This document shows, one piece after another, positions 1 through 6,990 of a stretch of 10,233 nucleotides of DNA. The DNA lies in the NCBI GenBank assembly GCA_023135505.1, contig JAGLTA010000073.1, forward strand, positions 1 to 10,233, given 5' to 3'. The stretch comes from Candidatus Parcubacteria bacterium (GTDB taxonomy: Bacteria > Patescibacteriota > Patescibacteriia > JAACEG01). The notes below the pieces were generated by a model. That model made no database searches and was not told the origin of the DNA. It was given only the letters and a program-made list of their open reading frames with translations. Each line of letters begins with the position of its first letter. The stretch's first letter is position 1. A program made the position numbers and the translations under genes.

Positions 1-17
1 TTTTTTACAATTTCAAA

Positions 18-656
18 TTATCTTGAATAAAATTCAATAATCATTTTGGTGTTAAAGCCGCATTCCATATCTTTTATATCCGGCTTTGATAAAATTTTTA
101 TTTCCATTTTTTCCTTGTCAAAACTAATCCAGCCCGGAACTTCGTTATTCTTCGTATTTTTTAATTCATTCGTTATCTCTTTAAAAAATAGCTTGTCTTT
201 TTTTGAACTTTTTAATTTAATAATATCGTCTGTTTTAACCTGAAAAGACGGGATATTGGTCTTAAATTTATTAACGATAAAATGGCCGTGTCCAACTATC
301 TGCCTGGCTTGCCGCCTTGATTTGGCTATGCCAGAACGATAAACAACATTATCCAAGCGCATTTCTAAAAAATTTACAAGATTTTCGCCGATATCTCCTT
401 TGAGTTGCAATGCTTTTTCATAATATTTTTTAAACTGCCTTTCTAAGATTCCGTAAATCCTTTTTGCTTTCTGCTTCTCTCTTAATTGCAAACTGTACTC
501 AGTCGCTTTAGTCCTTCCGCGCTTAGTTCCATGCAGCCCCGGCGGATAGTTTCTCTTGACAAAAGCGCATTTTGAAGACAGGCATCTTGCTCCTTTAAGC
601 ATCAGCTTCTTGCTCTCTCTTCGGCAAATTTTACATTTTGATTCTTTTTTAGGCAT
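18..656 (-). CDS. rpsD: 30S ribosomal protein S4 (uS4), zinc-binding form
   Basis: Primary 16S rRNA-binding protein that nucleates assembly of the 30S body; in other bacteria it also regulates translation of ribosomal protein genes. The 212 residues match the usual length of about 200-210. An N-terminal zinc knuckle is intact: C8-x2-C11-x13-C25-x4-C30, the cysteine-rich (C+) version. The YPPGLHG segment (about 38-44) and the S4 RNA-binding domain (about 98-160, with SRRQARQIVGHGHFIVN) are clear. It starts at ATG 656, with A/T-rich sequence and no Shine-Dalgarno upstream. It is the last gene of the cluster inside the window, separated from rpsK by an unusually long 129-base spacer. In most bacteria rpoA and rplQ follow, and they may lie beyond the left edge. 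Identification is very safe. Confidence 0.98.
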   Translation of the reverse strand: MPKKESKCKICRRESKKLMLKGARCLSSKCAFVKRNYPPGLHGTKRGRTKATEYSLQLREKQKAKRIYGILERQFKKYYEKALQLKGDIGENLVNFLEMRLDNVVYRSGIAKSRRQARQIVGHGHFIVNKFKTNIPSFQVKTDDIIKLKSSKKDKLFFKEITNELKNTKNNEVPGWISFDKEKMEIKILSKPDIKDMECGFNTKMIIEFYSR

Positions 657-785
657 AAAAATTTAATAACTCACAAATCTACAAATCAACTGTAAATAAC
701 ACAAATTCTATTCGTAATATTCGCAACAAATTTGTAGGTTTAATGGAAAGAAGCTATAATTGCCAATTAATATTTAGTAAAAATT
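657..785 (-). repeat. rpsK-rpsD spacer with short repeats and a long-range inverted repeat
   Basis: This 129-base gap in an otherwise tight ribosomal operon holds no gene. On the plus strand ACAAAT occurs four times (673-678, 681-686, 701-706, 726-731). The segment 675-686 is complementary to 730-741 apart from one position, which would bring the two ends together around a 43-base loop. On the transcribed strand CGAATA is repeated twice close together. I see no convincing promoter here. It could be a degenerate intergenic repeat or an untranslated regulatory leader for rpsD; the sequence does not decide. Confidence 0.4.
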
Positions 786-1190
786 CTACACTCTTCTTGG
801 CTTTCTTTTGCGGCAGCCGTTGTGCGGAATAGGCGTCATATCTTTAATTAAAACGACATTTAATCCGTTTGCGTTTAAAGCGCGTATGGCTGAATCTCGC
901 CCAGGTCCTATCCCTTTTACAAAAACCTTGACATTTTTCAAGCCATAAGCTTTTGATTTTTCAACTGCTGACTTAACAATAACTCCTGCAGCATAAGGCG
1001 TTGCTTTTTTAGCTCCTTTAAAGCCGTTTTCGCCAGCATTTGACCACGCGAAAACATTGCCGCTATGATCAGTGATAGTAACGATTGTATTATTATAACT
1101 TGCTTTAATATAAACAAAACCGTCGGAAATCATTCTTATGTTTTTTTTCTTCTTTTTAACTGTTGTGTTTTTGGCTGTTTTTGCTGGCAT
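786..1190 (-). CDS. rpsK: 30S ribosomal protein S11 (uS11)
   Basis: Component of the 30S platform near the mRNA exit and E site, binding 16S rRNA beside S6/S18 and S7. The 134 residues match the family length. The diagnostic core is present: GFVYIKASYNNTIVTITD (about 24-41), GPGRDSAIRAL (95-105) and the C-terminal DMTPIPHNGCRKRKPRRV block (117-134). The lysine-rich N-terminal tail (residues 12-16 are five lysines) is a typical disordered rRNA-binding extension. It starts at ATG 1190, nine bases after the rpsM stop, with no Shine-Dalgarno, which suggests translational coupling within the operon. It ends in TAG, whereas most neighbouring genes end in TAA. Confidence 0.98.
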   Translation of the reverse strand: MPAKTAKNTTVKKKKKNIRMISDGFVYIKASYNNTIVTITDHSGNVFAWSNAGENGFKGAKKATPYAAGVIVKSAVEKSKAYGLKNVKVFVKGIGPGRDSAIRALNANGLNVVLIKDMTPIPHNGCRKRKPRRV

Positions 1191-1199
1191 AAATTTATT

Positions 1200-1589
1200 T
1201 TATGTTTTTTGGTTGGCATTTTTTCTCCCGCTACCCATAGTATGCTTTACATTTCCTCTCACTGTTCTCGTGTTAGTCTTTGTCCTCTGTCCGCGAACCG
1301 GCAATTTTTTAACATGGCGTATGCCGCGATATGATTTAATCTCTTTAAGCTGTTTAATGTTAAACAGCACTTCCCTTCTTAAATCGCCTTCTACCTTATG
1401 CGTTTTTTCAATAATATCCCTTAATCTGTTGATTTCTTCTTCTGACAACTGATGCGTTCTTTTGTCAGCGCTAATCTGCGATGTTTCAAGAATTTTAATA
1501 GACGATTTAGCGCCAATGCCAAAAATATAAGTTAAAGCTATCACTATTCTTTTTTCTTGAGGAAGATTTACTCCTGCTATTCTTGCCAT
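1200..1589 (-). CDS. rpsM: 30S ribosomal protein S13 (uS13)
   Basis: Head protein of the 30S subunit. It contacts the P-site tRNA through its C-terminal tail and forms inter-subunit bridges with L5. At 129 residues it is close to the usual 118-126. It begins MARIAGVNLPQEKRI, the family signature. The helix-two-turns-helix core is at about 14-80, and the strongly conserved RGIRHVKKLPVRGQRTKTNT (88-107) is intact. The tail is basic but less regular than the common GPRKTVAGKKK-type ending. It lies 19 bases after rpmJ and 9 bases before rpsK. No Shine-Dalgarno precedes ATG 1589; the sequence is nearly pure A/T. Confidence 0.98.
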   Translation of the reverse strand: MARIAGVNLPQEKRIVIALTYIFGIGAKSSIKILETSQISADKRTHQLSEEEINRLRDIIEKTHKVEGDLRREVLFNIKQLKEIKSYRGIRHVKKLPVRGQRTKTNTRTVRGNVKHTMGSGRKNANQKT

Positions 1590-1608
1590 AAATTTTTAAT
1601 AAATAAAA

Positions 1609-1722
1609 TTACCCTTGCCTCTGTTTGTGCTTTGGGTTTTTACAGATAACGCAAACGCGCTTATTGCGCCTAATAACTTTGCAGTCTTTGCACATTTTTT
1701 TTACAGATGTCCTTACTTTCAT
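1609..1722 (-). CDS. rpmJ: 50S ribosomal protein L36 (bL36), zinc-ribbon form
   Basis: A 37-residue large-subunit protein that binds 23S rRNA near the base of the L7/L12 stalk region. I translated it by hand: it starts MKVRTSVKKMCKDCKVIRRN and ends NPKHKQRQG before TAA at 1611-1609. The zinc ligands C11, C14, C27 and H32 are all present, so this is the zinc-binding version; C24 is an extra cysteine. The ATG at 1722 is one base beyond the infA stop codon, a tight coupling. AGGA inside the infA 3' end, seven bases before the ATG, is one of the few Shine-Dalgarno-like elements in this operon. The order infA-rpmJ-rpsM-rpsK-rpsD is the classical bacterial one. Confidence 0.96.
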   Translation of the reverse strand: MKVRTSVKKMCKDCKVIRRNKRVCVICKNPKHKQRQG

Positions 1723-1723
1723 A

Positions 1724-1963
1724 TTATTTCCTATAAATAATCCTCCCTTTTGTTAAATCATAAGGCGTCATTTCCACTTTTACTTTATCCCCTGGAAGTA
1801 TCCTGATTCTATTCATTCTCATTTTGCCTGACAGATGGGCTAAAATATTATGCCCGTTTTCCAGTTCAACCTTAAAAACACCTGCTGGTAAAAGCTCTGT
1901 TACTCTGCCTTCTGCCTGAATAAATTTTTTGCTGTCTAATGTCTCTTTTTTAGAAACCGCCAT
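1724..1963 (-). CDS. infA: Translation initiation factor IF-1
   Basis: Small OB-fold protein that occupies the 30S A site during initiation and works with IF-2 and IF-3. The 79 residues are slightly more than the usual 71-72; the excess is an N-terminal extension (MAVSKKETLDSKKF). The OB-fold core carries the conserved HLSGKMRMNRIRILPGDKV (43-61) and the PYDLTKGRI ending (67-75). It is the first gene of the minus-strand operon, starting at the only methionine compatible with a complete fold. A leader of about 60 bases with strong inverted repeats separates it from a near-consensus promoter at 2031-2058. No Shine-Dalgarno is present. Confidence 0.97.
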   Translation of the reverse strand: MAVSKKETLDSKKFIQAEGRVTELLPAGVFKVELENGHNILAHLSGKMRMNRIRILPGDKVKVEMTPYDLTKGRIIYRK

Positions 1964-1974
1964 AAAAAAACAAA

Positions 1975-2017
1975 AAATTAGAATTCAATTAAATAAAGAA
2001 TTCTTAATTTCTAATTT
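1975..2017 (-). promoter_or_regulatory. Inverted repeats in the infA leader
   Basis: Two overlapping pairings share one strand. The first is a perfect 9-bp stem between 1975-1983 and 2009-2017 (AAATTAGAA with TTCTAATTT). The second pairs 1976-1986 with 1998-2009 over 11 bp with a single bulged base, and it includes two GAATTC sites. They cannot form together. The structure would occupy nearly the whole predicted infA 5' UTR and ends 11 bases before the start codon. It might affect ribosome access or mRNA stability; that is inference. All stems are AT-rich, so stability is modest. Confidence 0.45.
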
Positions 2018-2030
2018 ATGTTATATAGGC

Positions 2031-2058
2031 ATTATAGGATAACAAAAAAATATGTCAA
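2031..2058 (-). promoter_or_regulatory. Near-perfect sigma70-type promoter for the infA operon
   Basis: Read on the minus strand, the -35 hexamer is TTGACA (2058-2053) and the -10 hexamer is TATAAT (2036-2031). Both match the consensus exactly with a 16-bp spacer. Transcription would start near 2024, giving a leader of about 61 bases before infA. This indicates that infA-rpmJ-rpsM-rpsK-rpsD is driven here and does not depend on a secY-type operon upstream. Confidence 0.85.
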
Positions 2059-2076
2059 GCGCCTCGCTGTTTATTA

Positions 2077-2104
2077 TTGACACTATCTGCTGATGTGGTA
2101 TATT
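2077..2104 (+). promoter_or_regulatory. Divergent extended -10 promoter for the DUF262 gene and probably clpC
   Basis: The -35 TTGACA (2077-2082) is a perfect match. A 16-bp spacer precedes -10 TATATT (2099-2104). TG at 2096-2097 forms an extended -10 (TGn). The predicted start is near 2111, leaving about 50 bases before the GTG at 2161. The two -35 boxes of this divergent pair are only 18 bases apart, so any protein binding between them could affect both units. Confidence 0.75.
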
Positions 2105-2160
2105 TTATAATATATTTGGGGTGTAAAAAAATAACTTTTAATTTATAAACAAAAAATACA

Positions 2161-4287
2161 GTGAGCAAACAACCAAAACCAGATTCAAAAAAATATACTG
2201 ATTTAATATCAGAAATTCAGAAAGGACAAATCAAAGTTCCTAAATTTCAGAGAAACTTTGTTTGGAGTTTAGATAAAACTGCAAAATTACTGGATAGTAT
2301 CTTAAAAGGTTATCCAATCGGTACTTTTATTTTATGGGAAACAAATGAAAGATTAAATGATATTAAAAATATTGGAGACCTTGAACTTCCGCCTGTTCCT
2401 GATGATATTAAAATTCAATATGTTTTAGATGGACAACAAAGAATCACTTCTCTTTATGCCGCTTTTTTGGGTGCCAAGATTCGAAAAGAGGGAGAAAGGA
2501 AAATAACTGATTATGGAGAAATTTATGTAAATTTAGATGGAGATATTGAAGATAATGATAATCAAATTGTCATTTCAGAAAAGCCCGAAGAAGCAACTTT
2601 TATAACACTTAACGAAGTATTAAATTTTAATGATAATTTACTTGAAATAAAAGAAAAGTATTCTGATGATAATTTCAAAAAAATACATCGGTATTCTCAA
2701 ACTTTTTCTACCTATGATTTTTCAACTATTGTTCTTCGTAAAGAAGATATTGATTCTGCAATTGAAGTTTTTACAAGAATAAATACAGGCGGACAAACAC
2801 TAACACTTTTTGAAATAATGTCTGCAAAAACTTATGACGAAGAACAGAATTTTGATATGGAAGATAGATTTCAAAAATTAATAAAAGAATTATCAGAAAG
2901 TAAATATGACACAATTTCAAGTTCTGTAATTCTTAGTATTTTAGGTCTTATTTTAAGTAAAAACAAAGAATGTAAAAGAAAAGTAATCCTTCAATTAGAT
3001 AAACAAAAAATAATTGATATTTGGGATGATGTAATTTCTGCGTTAAAAGAAAGTATTGATTATTTCCGCTCTGTTTATCGTATTCCGGTATCGGCGATTT
3101 TGCCTTATGATTCTCTTTTAGTGCCTTTTGCATGTTTCTTCTATTTTCAAAAAGAAAAGCCAAAAGGAGAACAAATTAAATATCTGGAAGAATTTTTTTG
3201 GAGAATGTCATTATCCTTTAGATATTCGAGTTCAACAGAATCTAAATTGGCTCAAGATATAAAAAGAATTGATGAAATTTTAAAAGGAAATAGACCTAAT
3301 TATGACGAAGTCAAAGTTTATTTGAGTTCTCCAAAAGATTTAATTGAAACAGGGTTTAGTGCGGGTAGCAGTTACTGTAAAGCAATTTTATGTTTATTGG
3401 CATATCACGAACCAAAAGATTTTCAGGATAACGGAAAAGTTATTTTAGATAATTCTTGGTTGAAAGTTGCAAATAGTAAAAATTATCATCATTTTTTCCC
3501 AAAAGCATATTTAAAGAAAAATAATATTGGAAATGAAAATAGTCTTGTAAACATCACTTTAGTTGGTGCCGATTTAAATAAAAGAAAAATTAGTGCTAAA
3601 CCACCATCAATTTATATACAAAGCTTTTTAGATGAAAACGAAGATTTACCAACATCATTAAAATCACATCTCATTGATGATTTAGATGATTTCGGAGTTA
3701 TGAGCGATGATTACCTTGTATTCTTAGAAAAAAGAGCAAACGCTATTTTTACTGAATTAAAAAGCAGAATTGAATTAAAACATAGGGAAAACAAAAAAGA
3801 AGATGAAATCAAAGAGTTAATTTTAAGCGGAGAAAATGAACAATTTGAACTGAAGTCTACATTGCGTTTTGATTTAAGAGAGAATAGTATCAATAAAAAA
3901 TTAGAATATGTTGTCGTTAAAACTATTTCTGCTTTTTTAAACACGGATGGCGGAACTTTAATAATTGGCGTAGATGATGACGGAAATATTTTAGGTCTTA
4001 AAAAAGACTTTAAAACCTTAGCCAAAAAAGACATAGATGGACTAGAATTACATTTCAGACAAATTATTAAAAAATATTTAGGAGAAAATTTTGAAAAATA
4101 TATAAAAATTACATTTCCTAAAGTTGATAAAAAAGAAATCTGTGTTGCTAAAATTCTAAAAAGTGGAAAACCAGTTTTTATAAAACATGAAGGAAATGAA
4201 CAATTTTTTGTTCGTAATGGAAATGCTTCTATTCCTAAAAGCAGACAAGAACAAAGCGAATACGAAAAAATACATTGGAATTTATAA
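2161..4287 (+). CDS. DUF262-HNH-AlbA_2 (Schlafen-type) fusion, probable anti-phage protein
   Basis: A 708-residue protein with three parts. Residues about 12-220 are a DUF262 (GmrS-like, ParB-fold) domain: FQRNFVW (29-35), YPIGTFILWE (51-60), the DGQQR nucleotide-binding motif (90-94) and FTRINTGGQTL (204-214). After a helical region, residues about 440-485 look like an HNH/DUF1524-type nuclease centre: H443-H444-F-F-P447, N464 and N473, followed by KPPS. Residues about 548-700 are an AlbA_2 domain: E558, E563-L-K565, FLNTDGGTLIIGVDDDG (592-608) and FFVRNGNAS (682-690). DUF262-DUF1524 proteins (GmrSD, BrxU, SspE) restrict phage DNA using NTP binding; that role here is inferred. The GTG start is required because the next methionine (M220) would remove the DUF262 core. 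GC is low: 17 and 14 of 60 bases at 2161-2220 and 2641-2700. Confidence 0.88.
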   Translation: MSKQPKPDSKKYTDLISEIQKGQIKVPKFQRNFVWSLDKTAKLLDSILKGYPIGTFILWETNERLNDIKNIGDLELPPVPDDIKIQYVLDGQQRITSLYAAFLGAKIRKEGERKITDYGEIYVNLDGDIEDNDNQIVISEKPEEATFITLNEVLNFNDNLLEIKEKYSDDNFKKIHRYSQTFSTYDFSTIVLRKEDIDSAIEVFTRINTGGQTLTLFEIMSAKTYDEEQNFDMEDRFQKLIKELSESKYDTISSSVILSILGLILSKNKECKRKVILQLDKQKIIDIWDDVISALKESIDYFRSVYRIPVSAILPYDSLLVPFACFFYFQKEKPKGEQIKYLEEFFWRMSLSFRYSSSTESKLAQDIKRIDEILKGNRPNYDEVKVYLSSPKDLIETGFSAGSSYCKAILCLLAYHEPKDFQDNGKVILDNSWLKVANSKNYHHFFPKAYLKKNNIGNENSLVNITLVGADLNKRKISAKPPSIYIQSFLDENEDLPTSLKSHLIDDLDDFGVMSDDYLVFLEKRANAIFTELKSRIELKHRENKKEDEIKELILSGENEQFELKSTLRFDLRENSINKKLEYVVVKTISAFLNTDGGTLIIGVDDDGNILGLKKDFKTLAKKDIDGLELHFRQIIKKYLGENFEKYIKITFPKVDKKEICVAKILKSGKPVFIKHEGNEQFFVRNGNASIPKSRQEQSEYEKIHWNL

Positions 4288-4325
4288 TAAGTGGTTTTAA
4301 AAAAATAAAATTAAAAAAAATATTT

Positions 4326-6827
4326 ATGCAGACTTTTTTAGACAAATTCACAATCAGTTATAAAGATACGATTAAGCAGGCGTTTGATCTGGCTTGGAAA
4401 AACAGCGATTTGGCGGTTAATCCTGAACACCTTTTTTGCTCTTTAATAATCCAAAAAGGTAGTCTGGCAAATCATATTTTGAAAAGATTAAAAATTACCG
4501 CGACCCAGCTAAAAAGAGAACTGCTGCCGATCCATCAGCCAGGACCTCGTATTGAAAAAAACAGAAAACATCCAGCGATCTCCAATGAAAGCAAAGGGAT
4601 TATTAAAAGATCTGCCGCCATCGCTAGCGCTAAGTCGCATAAATTTATCGGTACCGAACATCTTTTAATAGCGCTGATTAAATCAAACAGCCCTGAAATT
4701 ATAAAATTTTTCAAGCGGCATAAAATAGATTCTAAAAAAATGGAGGAGCAGATAATCGGGTCGCTAAAAACGCTCACGAAATTTTCGCAGCTGACAAACA
4801 GATCCCGCCATTCTAAATTAAAAAAAACCGACGAAGGATATTTTGAAGAAGAAGGCGAAAAAGACAGCGATTTTATTATTGATTTGACAAATCGCGGCAA
4901 TGTAAAAAAAATTGATCCTGTTATCGCGCGCGAAGACGAGATTAGCAGAATAATCCAAGTTTTATCCCGCCGCTCTAAAAATAATCCTCTTCTTTTGGGC
5001 GAACCGGGCGTTGGCAAGACGGCTATTATAGAGGGGCTGGCAAAAAAAATCGCAAGCATGGATGTTCCGCCTTTTCTTTACGGGAAAAAAATTATCAAGC
5101 TTAATATGGGATCTATGATTGCCGGAACAATGTTTAGGGGAGAATTTGAATCAAGGTTAAAAATGATTATAGAAAAAATACAAAACGACCCGAACTCCAT
5201 TCTTTTTATTGATGAAATTCACAATATCGTAGGCGCCGGATCAAGCAGCGGCAATTTAGACGCTGCAAATATCCTAAAGCCTGCTCTTGCTCGCGGAGAA
5301 TTCCGCTTGATAGGCGCGACTACTTTTGCTGATTACAAAAAACAGATTGAAAAAGACCGCGCGCTTAAAAGGCGGTTCGCGACGGTTAAAATAGAAGAGC
5401 CGAACGCGGAAAAAAGCCGCGAAATTCTGATTAAGCTGAAAAAGTATTATGAAAAATTCCATAAAATAGAAATCACGGAACAGGCCATAAACTCGGCTAT
5501 TAAGCTTTCTGATCGTTATCTGACAAACAGCCATTTGCCGGACAAAGCGATTGACCTGATTGATGAAGCGGCGGCTAAAGTAAAAATAAAAAAAGAGAAG
5601 CATAATTTCAGCTTTTTGCAGACAAAATTCAGAAACAAACTTGAAAAAATAGAACTCGCGAAACAGCGGCATATAAATTGCGAAGACTATTCAGCCGCAG
5701 TGGGATTAAGAAAAGACGCTGACGATTTAATCAAAGAATTCAAATCACTAGAGATGATAAACGAGGAACTTAAAAAAACCATCATTGGCAAGATCACTAA
5801 CGATGATATAGTTGAAGTTATTTCAAGAATAACAAATATACCTAAAAATCAGCTTAATTCCGAAGACGCGGATAATCTTCTTGGTTTAGAAAAAAAACTG
5901 CGCGAAAAAATAATCGGACAGGAAAAATCTATTAAAACCGTTGTGAGGTATTTAAAAAGGGGTCTCTTGAATATCTCTTCTCCTCACCGCCCAATGGCTT
6001 CATTTATGTTTTTAGGACCTGTAGGCGTAGGAAAAACCGAACTGGCAAAACAGATAGCCAAACTTGTCTTTGGCGAAAAACAGTCAGAGGACGGCAGCGC
6101 TTCAACTGGAAAATCATCAATAATCAAGCTTGATATGAGCGAATTTAACGACAAGTTTAATGTTTCGCGATTGATAGGAGCGCCAGCAGGATATGTCGGA
6201 TATGACGAAGGCGGAAAGTTAACGGAATTCGTCAAGCATAATCCGCGCAGTTTAATTCTGTTTGATGAAATTGAAAAAGCGCATCCTGAGGTTGCCAACA
6301 TTTTGCTGCAAATTTTAGAAGATGGTATTTTAACAGACGCTTCAGGCGAAGAGATAAATTTTAAGAACTGCCTGATAATTTTAACTTCAAATATAGGGAT
6401 GAAAGAATTTTACGCCGGCAAAAACATCGGCTTTAGCGCCGTGAAGCAATCAAAAGAAAATTTTTCCGAGTTAAAAGATAAAATCTTAAATAAGTTGAAA
6501 AACAGAATGCGGCCTGAACTTTTAAGTCGCCTTGATAAAATTCTAGTTTTTAATCCTTTAAATAAAAAAGATATTGAGAAAATAGTAAAACTGCAATTGG
6601 AAGAACTAAACGGCAATTTGGTTGATAAAAAAATCAGACTGTCCGCGGACGCTAAAGCGATTAAAGACTTGGCGCTGCTCGCCTACTCTCCAGAACAAGG
6701 CGCGCGCGCTGTCAGAAAGATAATTCAGGAAGAGGTGGAGGATAAATTGGTGGAGATAATTTTGAAAGAAAAAAAAGGAGACACGATTAAAACCAAAAAC
6801 GGAGTGATAAAGGTTGTGAAAGTTTAA
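4326..6827 (+). CDS. clpC: ATP-dependent Clp protease ATP-binding subunit ClpC
   Basis: Hsp100 AAA+ unfoldase, 833 residues, which threads substrates into ClpP. The N-terminal double repeat (about 1-150, with GTEHLLIALI at 109-118) is followed by a charged linker. AAA1 has Walker A GEPGVGKT (225-232) and Walker B LFIDE (293-297). A UVR-like middle segment (about 437-475) is the mark of ClpC as against ClpA or ClpB. AAA2 has Walker A GPVGVGKT (564-571; V replaces the usual T), Walker B LILFDE (643-648) and sensor-2 GAR (792-794). IGF at 701-703 fits the ClpP-docking loop. An in-frame ATG at 4275 would add 17 residues and overlap the upstream gene by 13 bases. I prefer ATG 4326 because family members start just before this fold. 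It lies 38 bases after the DUF262 gene with no terminator between, so co-transcription is likely. Confidence 0.95.
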   Translation: MQTFLDKFTISYKDTIKQAFDLAWKNSDLAVNPEHLFCSLIIQKGSLANHILKRLKITATQLKRELLPIHQPGPRIEKNRKHPAISNESKGIIKRSAAIASAKSHKFIGTEHLLIALIKSNSPEIIKFFKRHKIDSKKMEEQIIGSLKTLTKFSQLTNRSRHSKLKKTDEGYFEEEGEKDSDFIIDLTNRGNVKKIDPVIAREDEISRIIQVLSRRSKNNPLLLGEPGVGKTAIIEGLAKKIASMDVPPFLYGKKIIKLNMGSMIAGTMFRGEFESRLKMIIEKIQNDPNSILFIDEIHNIVGAGSSSGNLDAANILKPALARGEFRLIGATTFADYKKQIEKDRALKRRFATVKIEEPNAEKSREILIKLKKYYEKFHKIEITEQAINSAIKLSDRYLTNSHLPDKAIDLIDEAAAKVKIKKEKHNFSFLQTKFRNKLEKIELAKQRHINCEDYSAAVGLRKDADDLIKEFKSLEMINEELKKTIIGKITNDDIVEVISRITNIPKNQLNSEDADNLLGLEKKLREKIIGQEKSIKTVVRYLKRGLLNISSPHRPMASFMFLGPVGVGKTELAKQIAKLVFGEKQSEDGSASTGKSSIIKLDMSEFNDKFNVSRLIGAPAGYVGYDEGGKLTEFVKHNPRSLILFDEIEKAHPEVANILLQILEDGILTDASGEEINFKNCLIILTSNIGMKEFYAGKNIGFSAVKQSKENFSELKDKILNKLKNRMRPELLSRLDKILVFNPLNKKDIEKIVKLQLEELNGNLVDKKIRLSADAKAIKDLALLAYSPEQGARAVRKIIQEEVEDKLVEIILKEKKGDTIKTKNGVIKVVKV

Positions 6828-6872
6828 GGATTAAATTCCTGTGAATTACAAAATGCTATTCTAAAACAACCT

Positions 6873-6898
6873 GTCATTCCAAACTTGATTTGGAATCT
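6873..6898 (+). repeat. Palindromic (REP-like) repeat, copy 1
   Basis: A GTC foot leads into an 8-bp perfect stem (ATTCCAAA 6876-6883, TTTGGAAT 6889-6896) closed by loop CTTGA, then CT. An 8-base direct repeat CTGTCATT begins at 6871 and again at 6897, as if a second copy started and was lost. No T-run follows, so it is not a simple terminator for clpC. The general form GTCAT-palindrome-ATCT resembles widespread bacterial intergenic palindromes; family assignment is not possible by eye. Confidence 0.75.
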
Positions 6899-6990
6899 GT
6901 CATTACTGTTCGCTATATTATGATTAAGTTCAATAAAATTCAAATATCATAATTTATTTTGCTGAGTAATATTTAGTTAACATCAAACAC

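Noticed and set aside
46..1452. Plus-strand open frames over the ribosomal protein genes
   Set aside because: They are antisense shadows of rpsD, rpsK and rpsM, hydrophobic because they read lysine-rich genes backwards, and have no family features.
4283..4288. TATAAT at the end of the DUF262 gene as a clpC promoter
   Set aside because: No acceptable -35 at 16-18 bp spacing (sequence there reads roughly ATACGA) and no extended -10; the surroundings are so AT-rich that the match is likely chance.
4535..6616. Minus-strand open frames inside clpC, including one of 174 codons
   Set aside because: Antisense to a fully conserved AAA+ coding sequence, with no start signals or recognisable domains.
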